A stretch of 64,000 nucleotides of DNA, from the NCBI RefSeq assembly GCF_003217095.1, contig NZ_QJSR01000007.1, positions 233,737 through 297,736 on the forward strand, read 5' to 3'. Shown here in pieces: positions 53,841 through 63,511 of the stretch. The stretch comes from Rhizobium sp. PP-CC-3A-592. GTDB taxonomy: Bacteria; Pseudomonadota; Alphaproteobacteria; Rhizobiales; Rhizobiaceae. A program made the translations under genes and the position numbers. The first letter of the stretch is position 1, and each line of letters starts with the position of its first letter. The notes under the pieces are model-generated. The model was not told the DNA's origin. It saw nothing but the letters and a program-made list of their open reading frames with translations, and did not search any database.

Positions 53841-55127
53841 TCATGCGAGGCTCGTTCTTTCTCTCGCGGTACGCCGGGCCGTGATCCGCGCGGTCATGAT
53901 GACGAGCAGGCCGGCGGCGGTCAGGCATGCCGCAAGGAAGAACATCGGCGCGATGGTGCTGCCGGTCGCGTCCTTGATCCACGGTACGACGTTTTGCGCG
54001 ATGAACCCGCCAAGGTTGCCGACCGAATTGATCGCGGCAAGTCCTGCGGCAGCGCCCGCACCCTTCAGGAAGCGGGATGGCAGGCTCCAGAACACCGGCT
54101 GGCCGGAGAAGATGCCGGCCGCGGCAATGCAGAGGAAGGTGAACTGCAGCGTGTGATTGGGAACGACGGCGGAGAGGACGAGGCAGGCCGCGCCGACGAA
54201 GGCGGGAATGACGATGTAGGGAGTCTTGGAAGAGGCCTTGTCGGCCATCGCCGGCACCGCCCAGAGCGAGATGGCGACGAGCAGCCAGGGGATGATGTTG
54301 ATGAAGCCGTTGACCGTGTTGCTGACGCCGAACTCCCGCACGATGGTCGGCAGCCAGTAGCTGAGGCCATAGGCTGCGAGCGGAAAACCGATGTAGCAGA
54401 GCGCCATCAGCAGAACCTGAGGATTGATCAGCGCCTTGAAGCCATTTCCGGCGTGGTCGTCGATCCCGGCATTCTCCGCGGCCAGCGTATCGCGCAGCCA
54501 CGCCTTTTCCTCGACGGAGAGGAAGTTCGCCTTCTCCGGGCGGTCGACGAGATAGAACAGCGTGACGATGCCGGCGATGATGGCGGGGATGCCGGTCGCG
54601 ATGAAGACCCACTCCCAGCCGGCATAGCCGAGCATGCCGTCGAGATCGAGCAGGATGCCGCCGAGCGGCGCGCCGATGGCATTGGCAATGGCGCTGAAGA
54701 TCATGAACAGGCCAACCATGCGGGCGCGGTAGGACGACGGAAACCAGAGCGTCAACAGGTAGAGCACGCCCGGAAAGAAGCCGGCTTCGCAGACGCCGAG
54801 CAGAAACCGCAGGATGTAAAACATCGTCGGGCTGGACGTGTAGGCTAACGCCACCGTGACCATGCCCCAAGTGACGAGGATGCGGGCGAACCATTTTCGC
54901 GCGCCGAATCGCTCGAGGAACAGGTTGCTCGGGACCTCGAACAGGAAGTAGCCGATGAAGAACAGGGAGGCGCCGAGGCCGTAGGCATATTCGCTCATGC
55001 CGAGCGCTCCGACCATGTCGAGCTTGGCATAGCTGACGTTCTGACGGTCGATATAGGCGATGAGGTACAGAATGCCGAGGAACGGCATCAGTCTCCAGGT
55101 GATTTTCGAGATCACGGTCTTTTCCAC
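53841..55127 (-). CDS. MFS transporter, anion:cation symporter (ACS) type
   Basis: 428-residue major-facilitator carrier with about twelve spans. ACS family stretches: ISKITWRLMPFLGILYLIAYIDRQNVSYAKLDM, GYFLFEVPSNLFLERFGARKWFARILVTWGMVTVALAYTSS, and FLLGVCEAGFFPGVLYLLTLWFP. Such carriers take up phthalate, tartrate, glucarate or related acids. I chose the GTG at 55127 because GAGGGAGA lies eight bases upstream; the ATG at 55193 would add a polar 22-residue tail. Substrate not determinable. Confidence 0.88.
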   Translation of the reverse strand: MEKTVISKITWRLMPFLGILYLIAYIDRQNVSYAKLDMVGALGMSEYAYGLGASLFFIGYFLFEVPSNLFLERFGARKWFARILVTWGMVTVALAYTSSPTMFYILRFLLGVCEAGFFPGVLYLLTLWFPSSYRARMVGLFMIFSAIANAIGAPLGGILLDLDGMLGYAGWEWVFIATGIPAIIAGIVTLFYLVDRPEKANFLSVEEKAWLRDTLAAENAGIDDHAGNGFKALINPQVLLMALCYIGFPLAAYGLSYWLPTIVREFGVSNTVNGFINIIPWLLVAISLWAVPAMADKASSKTPYIVIPAFVGAACLVLSAVVPNHTLQFTFLCIAAAGIFSGQPVFWSLPSRFLKGAGAAAGLAAINSVGNLGGFIAQNVVPWIKDATGSTIAPMFFLAACLTAAGLLVIMTARITARRTARERTSLA

Positions 55128-55424
55128 GATCAGTTCTCCCTCGTCGTCATGTCTGGCGTTCTCCGGTTTTCGCGGATGCGTATCCCGTACCAACTAGAAG
55201 CGGCCACAATCTTGTCCATGTCGCCACCGGTTTTCGCAGGTGCCGTGGCTCGAGGGCGATCCTCGCGGCCACTGATTTTTAATATTGACACAAATACTCA
55301 TGTTTAATAGCTGTCGTCCGGGGGCAGGCATTCGTCTGTCAGTTCATTGTGTCGGCCACGTCATGTCATCTCCGCGGGACCCCTGCGGCGAAAGGCTTTC
55401 GTGTGTCCGCTGAAAGGAAACAAC
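55128..55424. other. Divergent promoter region, MFS gene to TonB receptor
   Basis: 297 bases with no gene. It holds the TGA-N9-TCA iron box at 55287-55301 inside the A/T-rich stretch TTTTTAATATTGACACAAAT. Nothing else recognised. Confidence 0.5.
55287..55301. promoter_or_regulatory. RirA-type iron-responsive operator (IRO) candidate
   Basis: TGA-CACAAATAC-TCA matches the rhizobial RirA box core TGA-N9-TCA. It lies in the A/T-rich promoter region 124 bases before the heme-type TonB receptor gene, the sort of gene RirA represses when iron is plentiful. Confidence 0.6.
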
Positions 55425-57626
55425 ATGGTATCCCGGGGCTCGCGGTTCGTACTCCTTGCCTGCTCATCCCTTATGGTCGTCGGGGCGTTTGCACCCGTGA
55501 CGTTGCCGGCCTTCGCGCAGGATACGCCGGCGCAGGGCACCGCCTCGACCCAGGAGCAGACGGCGCTGCCGACGATCATCGTCAAAGGCAAGCGCGTGCG
55601 GCAGGGCGCTCCGGAGGATACGCCGCTCGCCACCCGTACCACCGCCGAACAGATCGCCGAAAAGGACATCGACGATCTCGACGATCTCGGCGATACGACT
55701 GAGCCGGGCGTCAGCTTCGTCTCCGCCACAAAGAGCGTCAACATCCGCGGCCTGGAAGCCGACCGCGTTCTGACGACGATCGATGGTATTCCGGTGCCTT
55801 ATCTGTCGGACGGCGTGCGCGGCTCCCAGGGCGGCGTCGATACCTATGATTTCGCGTCGCTCGGCACGGTCGATATCCTGCGGGGCGCAGATTCCAGCCG
55901 TGCGGGTTCGGGCGCTCTCGGCGGTGCCGTTATCCTGCGCACGCTGGAGCCGGAAGACCTCATTGCCAACGGAGCGACCGTGGGTGGTGTCGCCAAGCTC
56001 GGCTATGACGGCTCCGACCGCTCGCTGACCAGCGCTGCGGCGGTTGCCAAACGCTTCGACAACACCTCCGTGCTCTTCCAGAGCTCCTACAAATATGGGC
56101 ATGAAGACGAGACAGGCGGCGATGTCGGTGGTTACGGTGCAACGCGCACGGAGGCCGAACCGATGGATCTCAACCGTCGCAACATCCTCTTCAAGGTGCG
56201 CCAGTCGCTGGAGGGCGGCCACACGATCGGCCTGACGGCCGAGCATTACGGCCAGAACACGACCACGGACCTGCGCGCGACGCAGGGTGGGACCTACCAG
56301 CCAGATGACTACGATCGGGATTCCGACAAGAAGCGCGACCGCCTGTCGCTCGACTATTTCTTCGACGCGACGAGCGGCGACAGCTGGATCGACAGCGCCT
56401 TTGCGACCGTCTATTTCCAGAGGGCGGAGCGCATCGAAGGTACGCACGGCACGCGCCTGAGCCTGCCACAGGGCTACTACATGCGTTCCAGCGATAACGA
56501 AGCACGCTCTTACGGCGCAAGCGGCTATGCCAATTCAAGCTTCGATACCGGCCTGCTCAATCATCAGGTCACCTTCGGCGGCAATATCGACTTCACCCGG
56601 ACGAGCCAGTACCAGAAGGGTGACGATAGCTGCGACGAATTCTACGTTCCGACCTGCGCCAACTACCACAACAACCGCTCCGACATGCCCGACACCGACA
56701 GCCTGATGGTCGGCCTGTTCGCGGAAGACAAGATCGGGCTAGGCAATAGCGGCGTCTCCCTAACCCCAGGCCTGCGCCTCGACTGGTACCGCCACGATCC
56801 GCAGGAAACCTCGACCTACACCAGCATCGGCAACAGCCCAGATCTTCCCGAGGGCCAGAGCGATTTCCGGCTCTCTCCGAAGCTCCGCGCTGCCTGGCAG
56901 GTACGCCCGGATGTCGAACTGTTCGCGCAGGTCACCACTGGTTTCAAGGCGCCGAACGTGACGCAGCTCTACAGCAACTACGACAATGCGCCGCTCTACA
57001 GGCAGATCGGCAATCCGGATCTCGACCCGGAAACGAGCTACGGCTTCGAAGCGGGCGCAAACTTCGGCGACGAGGATTTCGGCGGGCGGATTGCGGCCTA
57101 CACCACGCGCTACAAGAACTTCATCGATACCGAAACAACGCCCGAGGCAGGCTATCGCGTCGGGAGCATCGAATACTTCAACCGTGACCGCGTTCGGATT
57201 TCCGGCATCGAAGCCCGTGCGCAGAAGACCTTCTCGTCCGGTATCGACGTCCATGGCTCGCTGGCCTATGCCCGCGGAACCGATCTCGACACGGATGAAC
57301 TGCTCGCATCCGTCGCACCGCTGAAGGCGATCGTTGGCGTCGGGTACAACACTGAGTTCTGGGGAACGGATCTCAGCCTCGTCACCGCGGCTGCCGTGGA
57401 CGACGATTCCATCGCCGGAACCAAGCCCGGCGGCTACGGCATCGTCAACCTTACAGGCTGGTGGGAACCGGAACAGACCAAGGGCCTGCGCATCCAGGGC
57501 GGCGTCTACAATTTGTTCGACAAGACCTATTTCGACGCTCTCGAGGTCAAGGATATCGTCAACGCCTCCGAGCTCTATACGGAAGCCGGACGCTACTTCA
57601 AGATTTCCCTGACGCAGAAGTTCTGA
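55425..57626 (+). CDS. TonB-dependent heme/hemoglobin-type outer-membrane receptor
   Basis: 733-residue outer-membrane receptor. Signal peptide to about residue 31 (ending PAFAQ), TonB-box-like start LPTIIVKGKRV, plug domain (SVNIRGLEADRVLTTIDGIPVPYLSDGVRG; DILRGADSSRAGSGALGGAV) and a 22-strand-type barrel ending FKISLTQKF. The FKAPN...NPDLDPETSYGFEAG stretch corresponds to the FRAP/NPNL region of hemoglobin and heme receptors such as ShmR/HmuR. The start at 55425 has an AAAGGA ribosome site. A RirA-type box lies upstream. No hmuTUV genes are nearby, so the periplasmic import genes must be elsewhere. Confidence 0.88.
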   Translation: MVSRGSRFVLLACSSLMVVGAFAPVTLPAFAQDTPAQGTASTQEQTALPTIIVKGKRVRQGAPEDTPLATRTTAEQIAEKDIDDLDDLGDTTEPGVSFVSATKSVNIRGLEADRVLTTIDGIPVPYLSDGVRGSQGGVDTYDFASLGTVDILRGADSSRAGSGALGGAVILRTLEPEDLIANGATVGGVAKLGYDGSDRSLTSAAAVAKRFDNTSVLFQSSYKYGHEDETGGDVGGYGATRTEAEPMDLNRRNILFKVRQSLEGGHTIGLTAEHYGQNTTTDLRATQGGTYQPDDYDRDSDKKRDRLSLDYFFDATSGDSWIDSAFATVYFQRAERIEGTHGTRLSLPQGYYMRSSDNEARSYGASGYANSSFDTGLLNHQVTFGGNIDFTRTSQYQKGDDSCDEFYVPTCANYHNNRSDMPDTDSLMVGLFAEDKIGLGNSGVSLTPGLRLDWYRHDPQETSTYTSIGNSPDLPEGQSDFRLSPKLRAAWQVRPDVELFAQVTTGFKAPNVTQLYSNYDNAPLYRQIGNPDLDPETSYGFEAGANFGDEDFGGRIAAYTTRYKNFIDTETTPEAGYRVGSIEYFNRDRVRISGIEARAQKTFSSGIDVHGSLAYARGTDLDTDELLASVAPLKAIVGVGYNTEFWGTDLSLVTAAAVDDDSIAGTKPGGYGIVNLTGWWEPEQTKGLRIQGGVYNLFDKTYFDALEVKDIVNASELYTEAGRYFKISLTQKF

Positions 57627-57685
57627 GCCTGAGGTTCGTGCTTACAGTCTCTCCGGCGTGCCTTCGATGACACAAGGGAGATGGA

Positions 57686-57725
57686 ATATGCGGGCAAGCC
57701 ACCAGCTTGCCCGCATATCGTTTTC
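57686..57725 (+). terminator. Hairpin terminator after the TonB receptor gene
   Basis: ATATGCGGGCAAG, seven-base loop, CTTGCCCGCATAT (perfect 13-base stem), then CGTTTT. It separates the receptor gene from the ABC exporter gene. Confidence 0.8.
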
Positions 57726-57865
57726 AGCCTGTGACGTTCTTGCTTTAGAACTCTGGCTCGATGCATGCCGGTCTTTTAAAACCGCTGCAGACTTTCGGGC
57801 GACATGCGGTAGAAGGCTGCATCGGCGTTCTGCCGAGCCGCCACACGCATATCAAGAGCCACGGC

Positions 57866-59596
57866 ATGAATGATCTTCTCAGGCGGTTTGCTGCCTACTA
57901 CCGCCCGCACCGCCGCCTGTTCCTGCTGGATTTCTCCTGCGCGATCTCGGCCGGCCTGCTCGAACTGGTCTTTCCCCTTGCCGTCAAGCTCTTCATCGAC
58001 CGGCTGCTGCCGACCAACCAGTTCGGCCTGATCGGTCTCGCTGGCCTGGGCCTGCTCATCATCTATGTCGTCAATGCCGGCCTTCAGGTCGTCGTGACGT
58101 ATTGGGGGCATATGCTCGGCATTCGCATCGAGACGGAGATGCGACGCAAGGCCTTCGACCATCTGCAGAAACTGTCCTTCGGCTATTTCGACAACCAGAA
58201 GACCGGCCATCTTGTCGCGAGGCTGACGAAGGATCTCGATGAGATCGGCGAAGTCGCCCATCACGGGCCCGAAGACGTGTTTATCGCCGTCATGACGCTC
58301 GTCGGCGCCTTCATCCTGATGATGTTCGTCCATGTGCCGCTTGCGCTCATCACCGCACTCATCGTCCCGCTCGCCGCTTTCGTCACCACGCGCTATGGAA
58401 CGCGCATGACGGTCAACTCGCATGCGCTCTACGGCAAGGTTGCCGAATTCAACGCGCGCATCGAGGAGAATGTCGGCGGCATCCGCGTCGTCCAGGCCTT
58501 CGCCAACGAGGATCACGAGCGTGCGCTGTTCGCGCAGAACAATGCGAGTTACCAGCGCACCAAGCTCGAAGCCTACAAGTTCATGGCGGCATCGACCTCG
58601 CTCTCCTATCTCTCGATGCGCCTCGTGCAGGTGGCAGTGATGCTCGCGGGCGCCTGGTTCGTCGTGCGCGGTGAACTCACGGCTGGCGGTTTCGTCGGCT
58701 TCCTGCTCCTCGTCGGCGTGTTCTTCCGGCCGATCGACAAGATCAACTCCGTCATAGAGACCTATCCGAAGGGCATTGCCGGGTTTCAGCGCTACCAGCA
58801 GTTCCTGCAGACCGAACCTGACGTTGCCGATCGCGCCGATGCGGTGCCGGTCGATCGTCTGAAGGGCGATATCGTCTATCGCGGTGCCGGCTTCGGCTAT
58901 CAGGGCGGTCGTCCGATCCTGCGCGATCTCGACCTCTCGGTGCGCGCGGGCGCGACCGTCGCCTTCGTCGGGCCGTCAGGCGCGGGCAAGACCACCATCT
59001 GCTCGCTGCTTCCGCGGTTCTACGACGTCACCGAGGGGACGATCACCATCGACGGCATCGACATTCGCGACATGACGCTGAAATCGCTGCGCTCCAATAT
59101 CGGCATCGTCCAGCAGGACGTCTTCCTCTTTGCCGGAACGATCCGTGAGAATATCGCCTATGGGCGCCTTGGGGCATCCGAGACAGACATTTTCGAGGCC
59201 GCCAGGCGCGCGCGTCTCGAGGCGGTCATCGCGGCGCTGCCGGAGGGGCTGGATACGGTCATCGGCGAACGCGGCGTCAAGCTGTCGGGCGGTCAGAAGC
59301 AGCGGCTTGCGATCGCGCGCATTTTTCTCAAGAACCCGCCGATCCTCATTCTGGACGAAGCGACGTCGGCCCTCGATACGGAAACCGAGCGCGCCATCCA
59401 GCAGTCCCTTAGCGAGCTTGCGGAAGGCCGTACGACCCTCGTGATCGCTCATCGGCTGGCGACGATCGCCAATGCCGACCGCATCATGGTGGTGGAGGAT
59501 GGACGGATTGCCGAACAGGGCACGCATGCCGATCTGCTGGCGATACCCGACAGTCGCTACCGTCGTCTTCAGGCGCCGCTTGCCGAGGGCGCCTGA
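57866..59596 (+). CDS. ABC exporter, fused permease-ATPase (MsbA-like)
   Basis: 576-residue half-transporter: six membrane helices (about 15-310) then an ATPase domain. Walker A is GPSGAGKTT (about residues 371-379), the Q-loop is in NIGIVQQDVFLFAGTIRENIAYG, the signature LSGGQKQRLAIAR, Walker B ILILDEATSALDTETE and switch His IAHRLATI. Start chosen at 57866, just before MNDLLRRFAAYYRPHRR; an upstream in-frame ATG at 57761 would give an implausible extension. It works as a homodimer or with a partner; substrate (lipid, peptide or siderophore) unknown. It follows the receptor gene after a terminator. Confidence 0.9.
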   Translation: MNDLLRRFAAYYRPHRRLFLLDFSCAISAGLLELVFPLAVKLFIDRLLPTNQFGLIGLAGLGLLIIYVVNAGLQVVVTYWGHMLGIRIETEMRRKAFDHLQKLSFGYFDNQKTGHLVARLTKDLDEIGEVAHHGPEDVFIAVMTLVGAFILMMFVHVPLALITALIVPLAAFVTTRYGTRMTVNSHALYGKVAEFNARIEENVGGIRVVQAFANEDHERALFAQNNASYQRTKLEAYKFMAASTSLSYLSMRLVQVAVMLAGAWFVVRGELTAGGFVGFLLLVGVFFRPIDKINSVIETYPKGIAGFQRYQQFLQTEPDVADRADAVPVDRLKGDIVYRGAGFGYQGGRPILRDLDLSVRAGATVAFVGPSGAGKTTICSLLPRFYDVTEGTITIDGIDIRDMTLKSLRSNIGIVQQDVFLFAGTIRENIAYGRLGASETDIFEAARRARLEAVIAALPEGLDTVIGERGVKLSGGQKQRLAIARIFLKNPPILILDEATSALDTETERAIQQSLSELAEGRTTLVIAHRLATIANADRIMVVEDGRIAEQGTHADLLAIPDSRYRRLQAPLAEGA

Positions 59597-59637
59597 GGAT
59601 CGGCATCGCTGTAGAGGTTCTTTGGAAGCCCGGCGCC

Positions 59638-60525
59638 CTATGCCAGATACCGATTGAACCAGGCGATCGTCCTGTCCCAGGCGAGCTTGGCTGCAGCCTC
59701 GTCGTAGCGCGGCGTCGAGTCGTTGTGGAATCCGTGGTTCGCGCCGGGATAGATATAGGCCTCATAGGTCCTGCCCGCCGCTTTCAGGGCCGCCTCGTAG
59801 GCTGGCCAGCCTTCGTTGACGCCTTTGTCCAACTCGCCGTAATGCAGAAGCAAAGGTGCCTTGATGCGCGGCACGTCCTCGGCCTTCGGCTGGCGGCCAT
59901 AGAAGGGCACGGCGGCGGCCAGTTCCGGATAGGCAACGGCCGTCGCATTGGAAACGCCGCCGCCATAGCAGAAACCGGTCATGCCGACTTTCCCGGTCGC
60001 AGCGTCGTGCGCCATCATGAACTCGACGGCGGCAAAGAAATCGTTCATCAGCTTCGTCGGATCGACGCTCTTCTGCAGTTCGCGCCCTTTCTCGTCATTG
60101 CCCGGATAGCCGCCGACGGAGCTGAGACCATCGGGTGCCAAGGCGATGAAGCCGGCCTTCGCCACACGACGTGCGACGTCTTCGATGTAAGGGTTAAGGC
60201 CGCGGTTTTCGTGCACGACCACGACGGCGGCAACCTTGCCTTGCGTCTTTGCCGGCCGCACGAGATAGCCGCGAACCTCGCCATGCCCCTTGGGGGAGGG
60301 ATAGGTGATGTACTCTGCGACGATTTCGGGGTCCGTAAAGGCAACCTGCTGCGCCAGTGCGTAATCCGGGCTCATGGAGGAGAGAATGGCCGCGGCCGTC
60401 AGTCCGCCGATTGCAAACTTGGCCGCGCGGTCGAGGAACTCGCGCTTGGAGATCTTTCCATGCGCATAATAATCGTAGAGTTCCAGCAGTTCCGGATCGA
60501 AATCCTTGGCCGTCAGACGTGTCAT
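59638..60525 (-). CDS. Dienelactone hydrolase family protein, exported
   Basis: 295-residue alpha/beta hydrolase of the carboxymethylenebutenolidase type. The Cys nucleophile is in GFCYGGG (Cys186), the Glu of the family is in VHENRGL (about 106), an Asp in [10 protein letters not shown] and the His in NHGFHN, so the Cys-Asp-His triad looks complete. Residues 25-60 ([25 protein letters not shown]...ALAQ) form a Tat-like signal (KR rather than RR), so it is probably exported. Family substrates are dienelactones and other esters; the actual one is unknown. It lies 92 bases after the ROK gene on the same strand. Confidence 0.9.
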   Translation of the reverse strand: MTRLTAKDFDPELLELYDYYAHGKISKREFLDRAAKFAIGGLTAAAILSSMSPDYALAQQVAFTDPEIVAEYITYPSPKGHGEVRGYLVRPAKTQGKVAAVVVVHENRGLNPYIEDVARRVAKAGFIALAPDGLSSVGGYPGNDEKGRELQKSVDPTKLMNDFFAAVEFMMAHDAATGKVGMTGFCYGGGVSNATAVAYPELAAAVPFYGRQPKAEDVPRIKAPLLLHYGELDKGVNEGWPAYEAALKAAGRTYEAYIYPGANHGFHNDSTPRYDEAAAKLAWDRTIAWFNRYLA

Positions 60526-60617
60526 CGCAAGGTCTCCCTCTCATCCTGTTGCCGCCGAAGGTAGAGCGGAACAGGAAGAACGTCGCTTCACAAGTTCGGC
60601 AACGAAAGGCTTGGCAC

Positions 60618-61709
60618 TTACGCTTGGCTCTTCGCCTTGTTGACAAAATGTGCGTTGCCAAGGCCGGTGCCGATGGTCAGCACGGCCCATTTGGACACGT
60701 CGTGCATGAAGGGGATCTGCGACAAACCTTGGACGACGGCATCATTGTGCATTATCACAAAAGTCTCGTGTCCGCCGATCTCGGGAATGGCCTTCTTGAT
60801 CGCGGCCGGCAGGTTGAAGATGTCGCTTTCCCAGTTTCCACCTGGCAAATTCTGCCCCCCGCGCTCGATCGAGCCGTCCGCCTGGATGATGCCCGGGCAA
60901 CCGATACCGATCAGCGGCGCCGGCGCCAGCTTCTCCTTCTCGGCGCGTGCGATCAGGTCTTTCAGCATCGCGATCAGCCGCTCGACGGCCACACTGCGAC
61001 TCGGACGATCATCCGAATGCCGCCAGATCTCCGACTGCCAGACAGCCGCCTCTTCCAGATAGTGCTTGTCGTCGCTCTTCGCCTTGCCGAGATCGACGAC
61101 ACCGGCGCGAATGTTTGTTCCGCCGATATCCACGGCGAAGATCGTCTTGTGCCCCTTCAGCATCCATGCCGGCATCAGGTGAACCGAGCCGATCAGCCCG
61201 GCATCGTCAGGATGGTGAACGACCGGGACCAGATGGACGTGCGCGTCGCGCTCGGCAAGCAGCATCTCTGTGCGTGCAATGGCAAGTTCGCCGGAACGGC
61301 TCTGACGAAACCCGCCCCCGACCACGATCCTCTCTGTGCCGGCCCAATGCTTCTGCTTCAGGAAGCGCGTGACCACATCGGCGAACTCCTGTGAGAAGTC
61401 CTCGATCGCACTCCAAACCAGCGCGGCCGCCTGCGCATCCTTACCCTTGAGCAGGGCATCGATATCGCGCTTGGGAAGATCGGCCGTGGCAACCTTGCCG
61501 ATCGGGTCGATACCCACCTCGCGCATCACCTTTCGCCAGTGATGCAGCTTCTCGCGAAACTCGCCCTTCGTCGCCTTGTCGCCGATGAAGCCGTCCTTGT
61601 CGCGAATCTCGATGTTGTAATCGTCGATGATGAGGGCGGGTAAGTCGAGGGCTCCATTCGTCAGGGGGCCGGCGGCCTGATCCTGTGTCGCAGTCTTTGA
61701 CGTACCCAT
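60618..61709 (-). CDS. ROK-family sugar kinase-like protein with swapped halves
   Basis: 363-residue ROK protein whose motifs appear in unusual order. The parts normally at the C-terminal end come first: ERIVVGGGF near 127-134 and HHPDDAGLIGSVHL near 166-178. The ATP-phosphate motif that normally opens the family, FAVDIGGTNIRAGVVD, comes only at about 191-206, followed by IGIGCPGII, the NDA stretch (MHNDAVVQGL) and LTIGTGLGNAHF at the very end. The zinc motif CxCGxxGCLE is absent. This looks like a circular permutation. It starts at ATG 61709 rather than the TTG three bases upstream. Sugar-kinase activity is possible because the catalytic NDA Asp and phosphate loops are intact; substrate unknown. 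Confidence 0.8.
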   Translation of the reverse strand: MGTSKTATQDQAAGPLTNGALDLPALIIDDYNIEIRDKDGFIGDKATKGEFREKLHHWRKVMREVGIDPIGKVATADLPKRDIDALLKGKDAQAAALVWSAIEDFSQEFADVVTRFLKQKHWAGTERIVVGGGFRQSRSGELAIARTEMLLAERDAHVHLVPVVHHPDDAGLIGSVHLMPAWMLKGHKTIFAVDIGGTNIRAGVVDLGKAKSDDKHYLEEAAVWQSEIWRHSDDRPSRSVAVERLIAMLKDLIARAEKEKLAPAPLIGIGCPGIIQADGSIERGGQNLPGGNWESDIFNLPAAIKKAIPEIGGHETFVIMHNDAVVQGLSQIPFMHDVSKWAVLTIGTGLGNAHFVNKAKSQA

Positions 61710-61863
61710 CAATCATCGATCCCTTCATCTGCAGGTGCGGTCGCAACGTACCGCTGCCGCGGATGTTCCCGTGAAGCTCCGCCCGGCATCAACGAAACCC
61801 CTGAAATAGGATGGAAACAGCCGCTTTCGACCGTTTCGCAAGCCTTGGGCAAGGCCGTTCCTG

Positions 61864-61879
61864 TTAACCTTTCGTTAAC
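61864..61879 (+). promoter_or_regulatory. CtrA-type box upstream of minCDE
   Basis: TTAA-CCTTTCG-TTAAC matches the full CtrA consensus. It lies 41 bases before the minC start, and a further TTAACC half-site directly precedes the start codon (61911-61916). CtrA control of minCDE has been reported in Sinorhizobium, as I recall. Confidence 0.75.
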
Positions 61880-61919
61880 CGTCCTAGCGATACATATTGT
61901 AAACGAATCCTTAACCTAG

Positions 61920-62666
61920 ATGAACAAAGTGCCAACAGACGCCCGCTCGATCCGTATCAAGGGCCGCTCCTTTCTCGCGGTCGTTCTCTCTCCGGACCTG
62001 CCGCTCGATGCGTGGCTGATCCGGCTGGACGACCTCGCCGCGCGCTCCGCCGGCTTCTTCTTCGGCCGCCCAGCCGTTCTGGACGTCGCCGACCTGAAGC
62101 TCGACCGGACCCAGCTGAAGGAACTGGTCGATGAACTGACCCGCCGCAATGTCAGCATCATGGGCATCGAAGGCGCGCGGCCTTCCGCGATCGCGCCCGG
62201 AATGCCCCCGGCGCTGAAGGGTGGACGTCCGGCCTCCGACTTCGAGGTGACGACCAGCGATCCAGCCGAAGCCGGGACGACGAACGACAGGGAACCCGAG
62301 ACCGGTGAGGTCCGTGCAGAAGAACTCCGCCCGGCGCTCCAGTCGCTCGTCATCCGCGAACCGGTCAGGTCCGGGCAATCTGTCGTCTTTACGGAAGGCG
62401 ACGTCACCGTCGTCGGTTCGGTGGCCTCGGGCGCCGAGATCATCGCGGGTGGGTCGATCCATATCTACGGCGCGCTGCGCGGCCGCGCCATGGCGGGCGC
62501 CGTCGGCAACGCCACCGCACGAATCTTCTGCCGGAAGCTCGAGGCCGAACTGGTCGCGATCGATGGCGTCTACAAAATGGCCGAAGACATGGCCCCTGGT
62601 CTCCGCGGACAACCCGTCCAGCTGTGGCTGGAGGACGATGCGATCATGGCAGAGAAACTCAAGTGA
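61920..62666 (+). CDS. minC: Septum site-determining protein MinC
   Basis: 248-residue FtsZ-assembly inhibitor of the Min system. The N-terminal MinC domain (IRIKGRSFLAVVLSPDLPLDAWLIRLDDLAARSAGFFFGRPAVLDV) is joined by a linker to the C-terminal beta-helix domain (EPVRSGQSVVFTEGDVTVVGSVASGAEIIAGGSIHIYGALRGRAMAGAVGN), which binds MinD. The start ATG lies just after TTAACCTAG with no strong ribosome site. First gene of minCDE; a CtrA-type box lies upstream. Location on a repABC replicon is usual for rhizobia with chromids. Confidence 0.95.
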   Translation: MNKVPTDARSIRIKGRSFLAVVLSPDLPLDAWLIRLDDLAARSAGFFFGRPAVLDVADLKLDRTQLKELVDELTRRNVSIMGIEGARPSAIAPGMPPALKGGRPASDFEVTTSDPAEAGTTNDREPETGEVRAEELRPALQSLVIREPVRSGQSVVFTEGDVTVVGSVASGAEIIAGGSIHIYGALRGRAMAGAVGNATARIFCRKLEAELVAIDGVYKMAEDMAPGLRGQPVQLWLEDDAIMAEKLK

Positions 62667-62695
62667 GCCGGATACGGCCAAAACAGGAGAGCAAG

Positions 62696-63511
62696 ATGGG
62701 GAAAGTCATCGTCGTTACGTCAGGCAAGGGTGGGGTCGGCAAGACCACGTCCACGGCCGCCCTCGGTGCCGCCCTGGCTCAGAGGAATGAAAAGGTCGTC
62801 GTGGTCGATTTCGATGTCGGGCTGCGCAATCTCGATCTGGTGATGGGGGCGGAACGCCGCGTCGTCTACGATCTGATCAACGTCATCCAAGGCGATGCGA
62901 AGTTGCCGCAAGCGCTGATCCGCGACAAGCGGCTCGAAACGCTGTTTCTGTTGCCCGCGTCGCAGACGCGCGACAAGGACAACCTCACCGAAGAGGGCGT
63001 CGAGCGCGTCATCGGCGAACTGAAGCAGCATTTCGACTGGATCATCTGCGACAGCCCCGCGGGTATCGAGCGCGGCGCGACGCTGGCTATGCGCCACGCC
63101 GACGTCGCCGTCGTCGTCACCAATCCGGAAGTCTCATCCGTCCGTGACAGCGATCGCATCATCGGCCTGCTCGATTCCAAGACCCTGAAGGCCGAAAATG
63201 GCGAGCGCATGGAAAAGCACCTGCTCCTCACCCGTTACGATCCGATCCGCGCCGAGCGTGGTGACATGCTGAAGGTGGAGGACGTGCTCGAAATTCTGTC
63301 CATCCCGCTGCTCGGCATCATCCCGGAAAGCATGGATGTGCTTCGCGCCTCGAACATCGGTGCGCCGGTCACGCTCGCAGACGTGCGTTGCCCGCCCGCG
63401 ATGGCGTATTTCGACGCTGCCCGTCGTCTTGCAGGCGAAACCCTGCCGGTCACGATCCCCGGTGAAAAGCGCAGCCTGTTCGGCAAGATCTTCGCACGGA
63501 GGGCTGCATGA
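62696..63511 (+). CDS. minD: Septum site-determining ATPase MinD
   Basis: 271-residue ParA-like ATPase that carries MinC to the membrane and oscillates with MinE. Deviant Walker [11 protein letters not shown] (9-18), [17 protein letters not shown] (switch I), [14 protein letters not shown] (Walker B), and a C-terminal amphipathic membrane-targeting tail ([12 protein letters not shown]). Start at 62696 with AGGAGAGCAAG upstream. Its stop overlaps the minE start (ATGA). Confidence 0.97.
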   Translation: MGKVIVVTSGKGGVGKTTSTAALGAALAQRNEKVVVVDFDVGLRNLDLVMGAERRVVYDLINVIQGDAKLPQALIRDKRLETLFLLPASQTRDKDNLTEEGVERVIGELKQHFDWIICDSPAGIERGATLAMRHADVAVVVTNPEVSSVRDSDRIIGLLDSKTLKAENGERMEKHLLLTRYDPIRAERGDMLKVEDVLEILSIPLLGIIPESMDVLRASNIGAPVTLADVRCPPAMAYFDAARRLAGETLPVTIPGEKRSLFGKIFARRAA

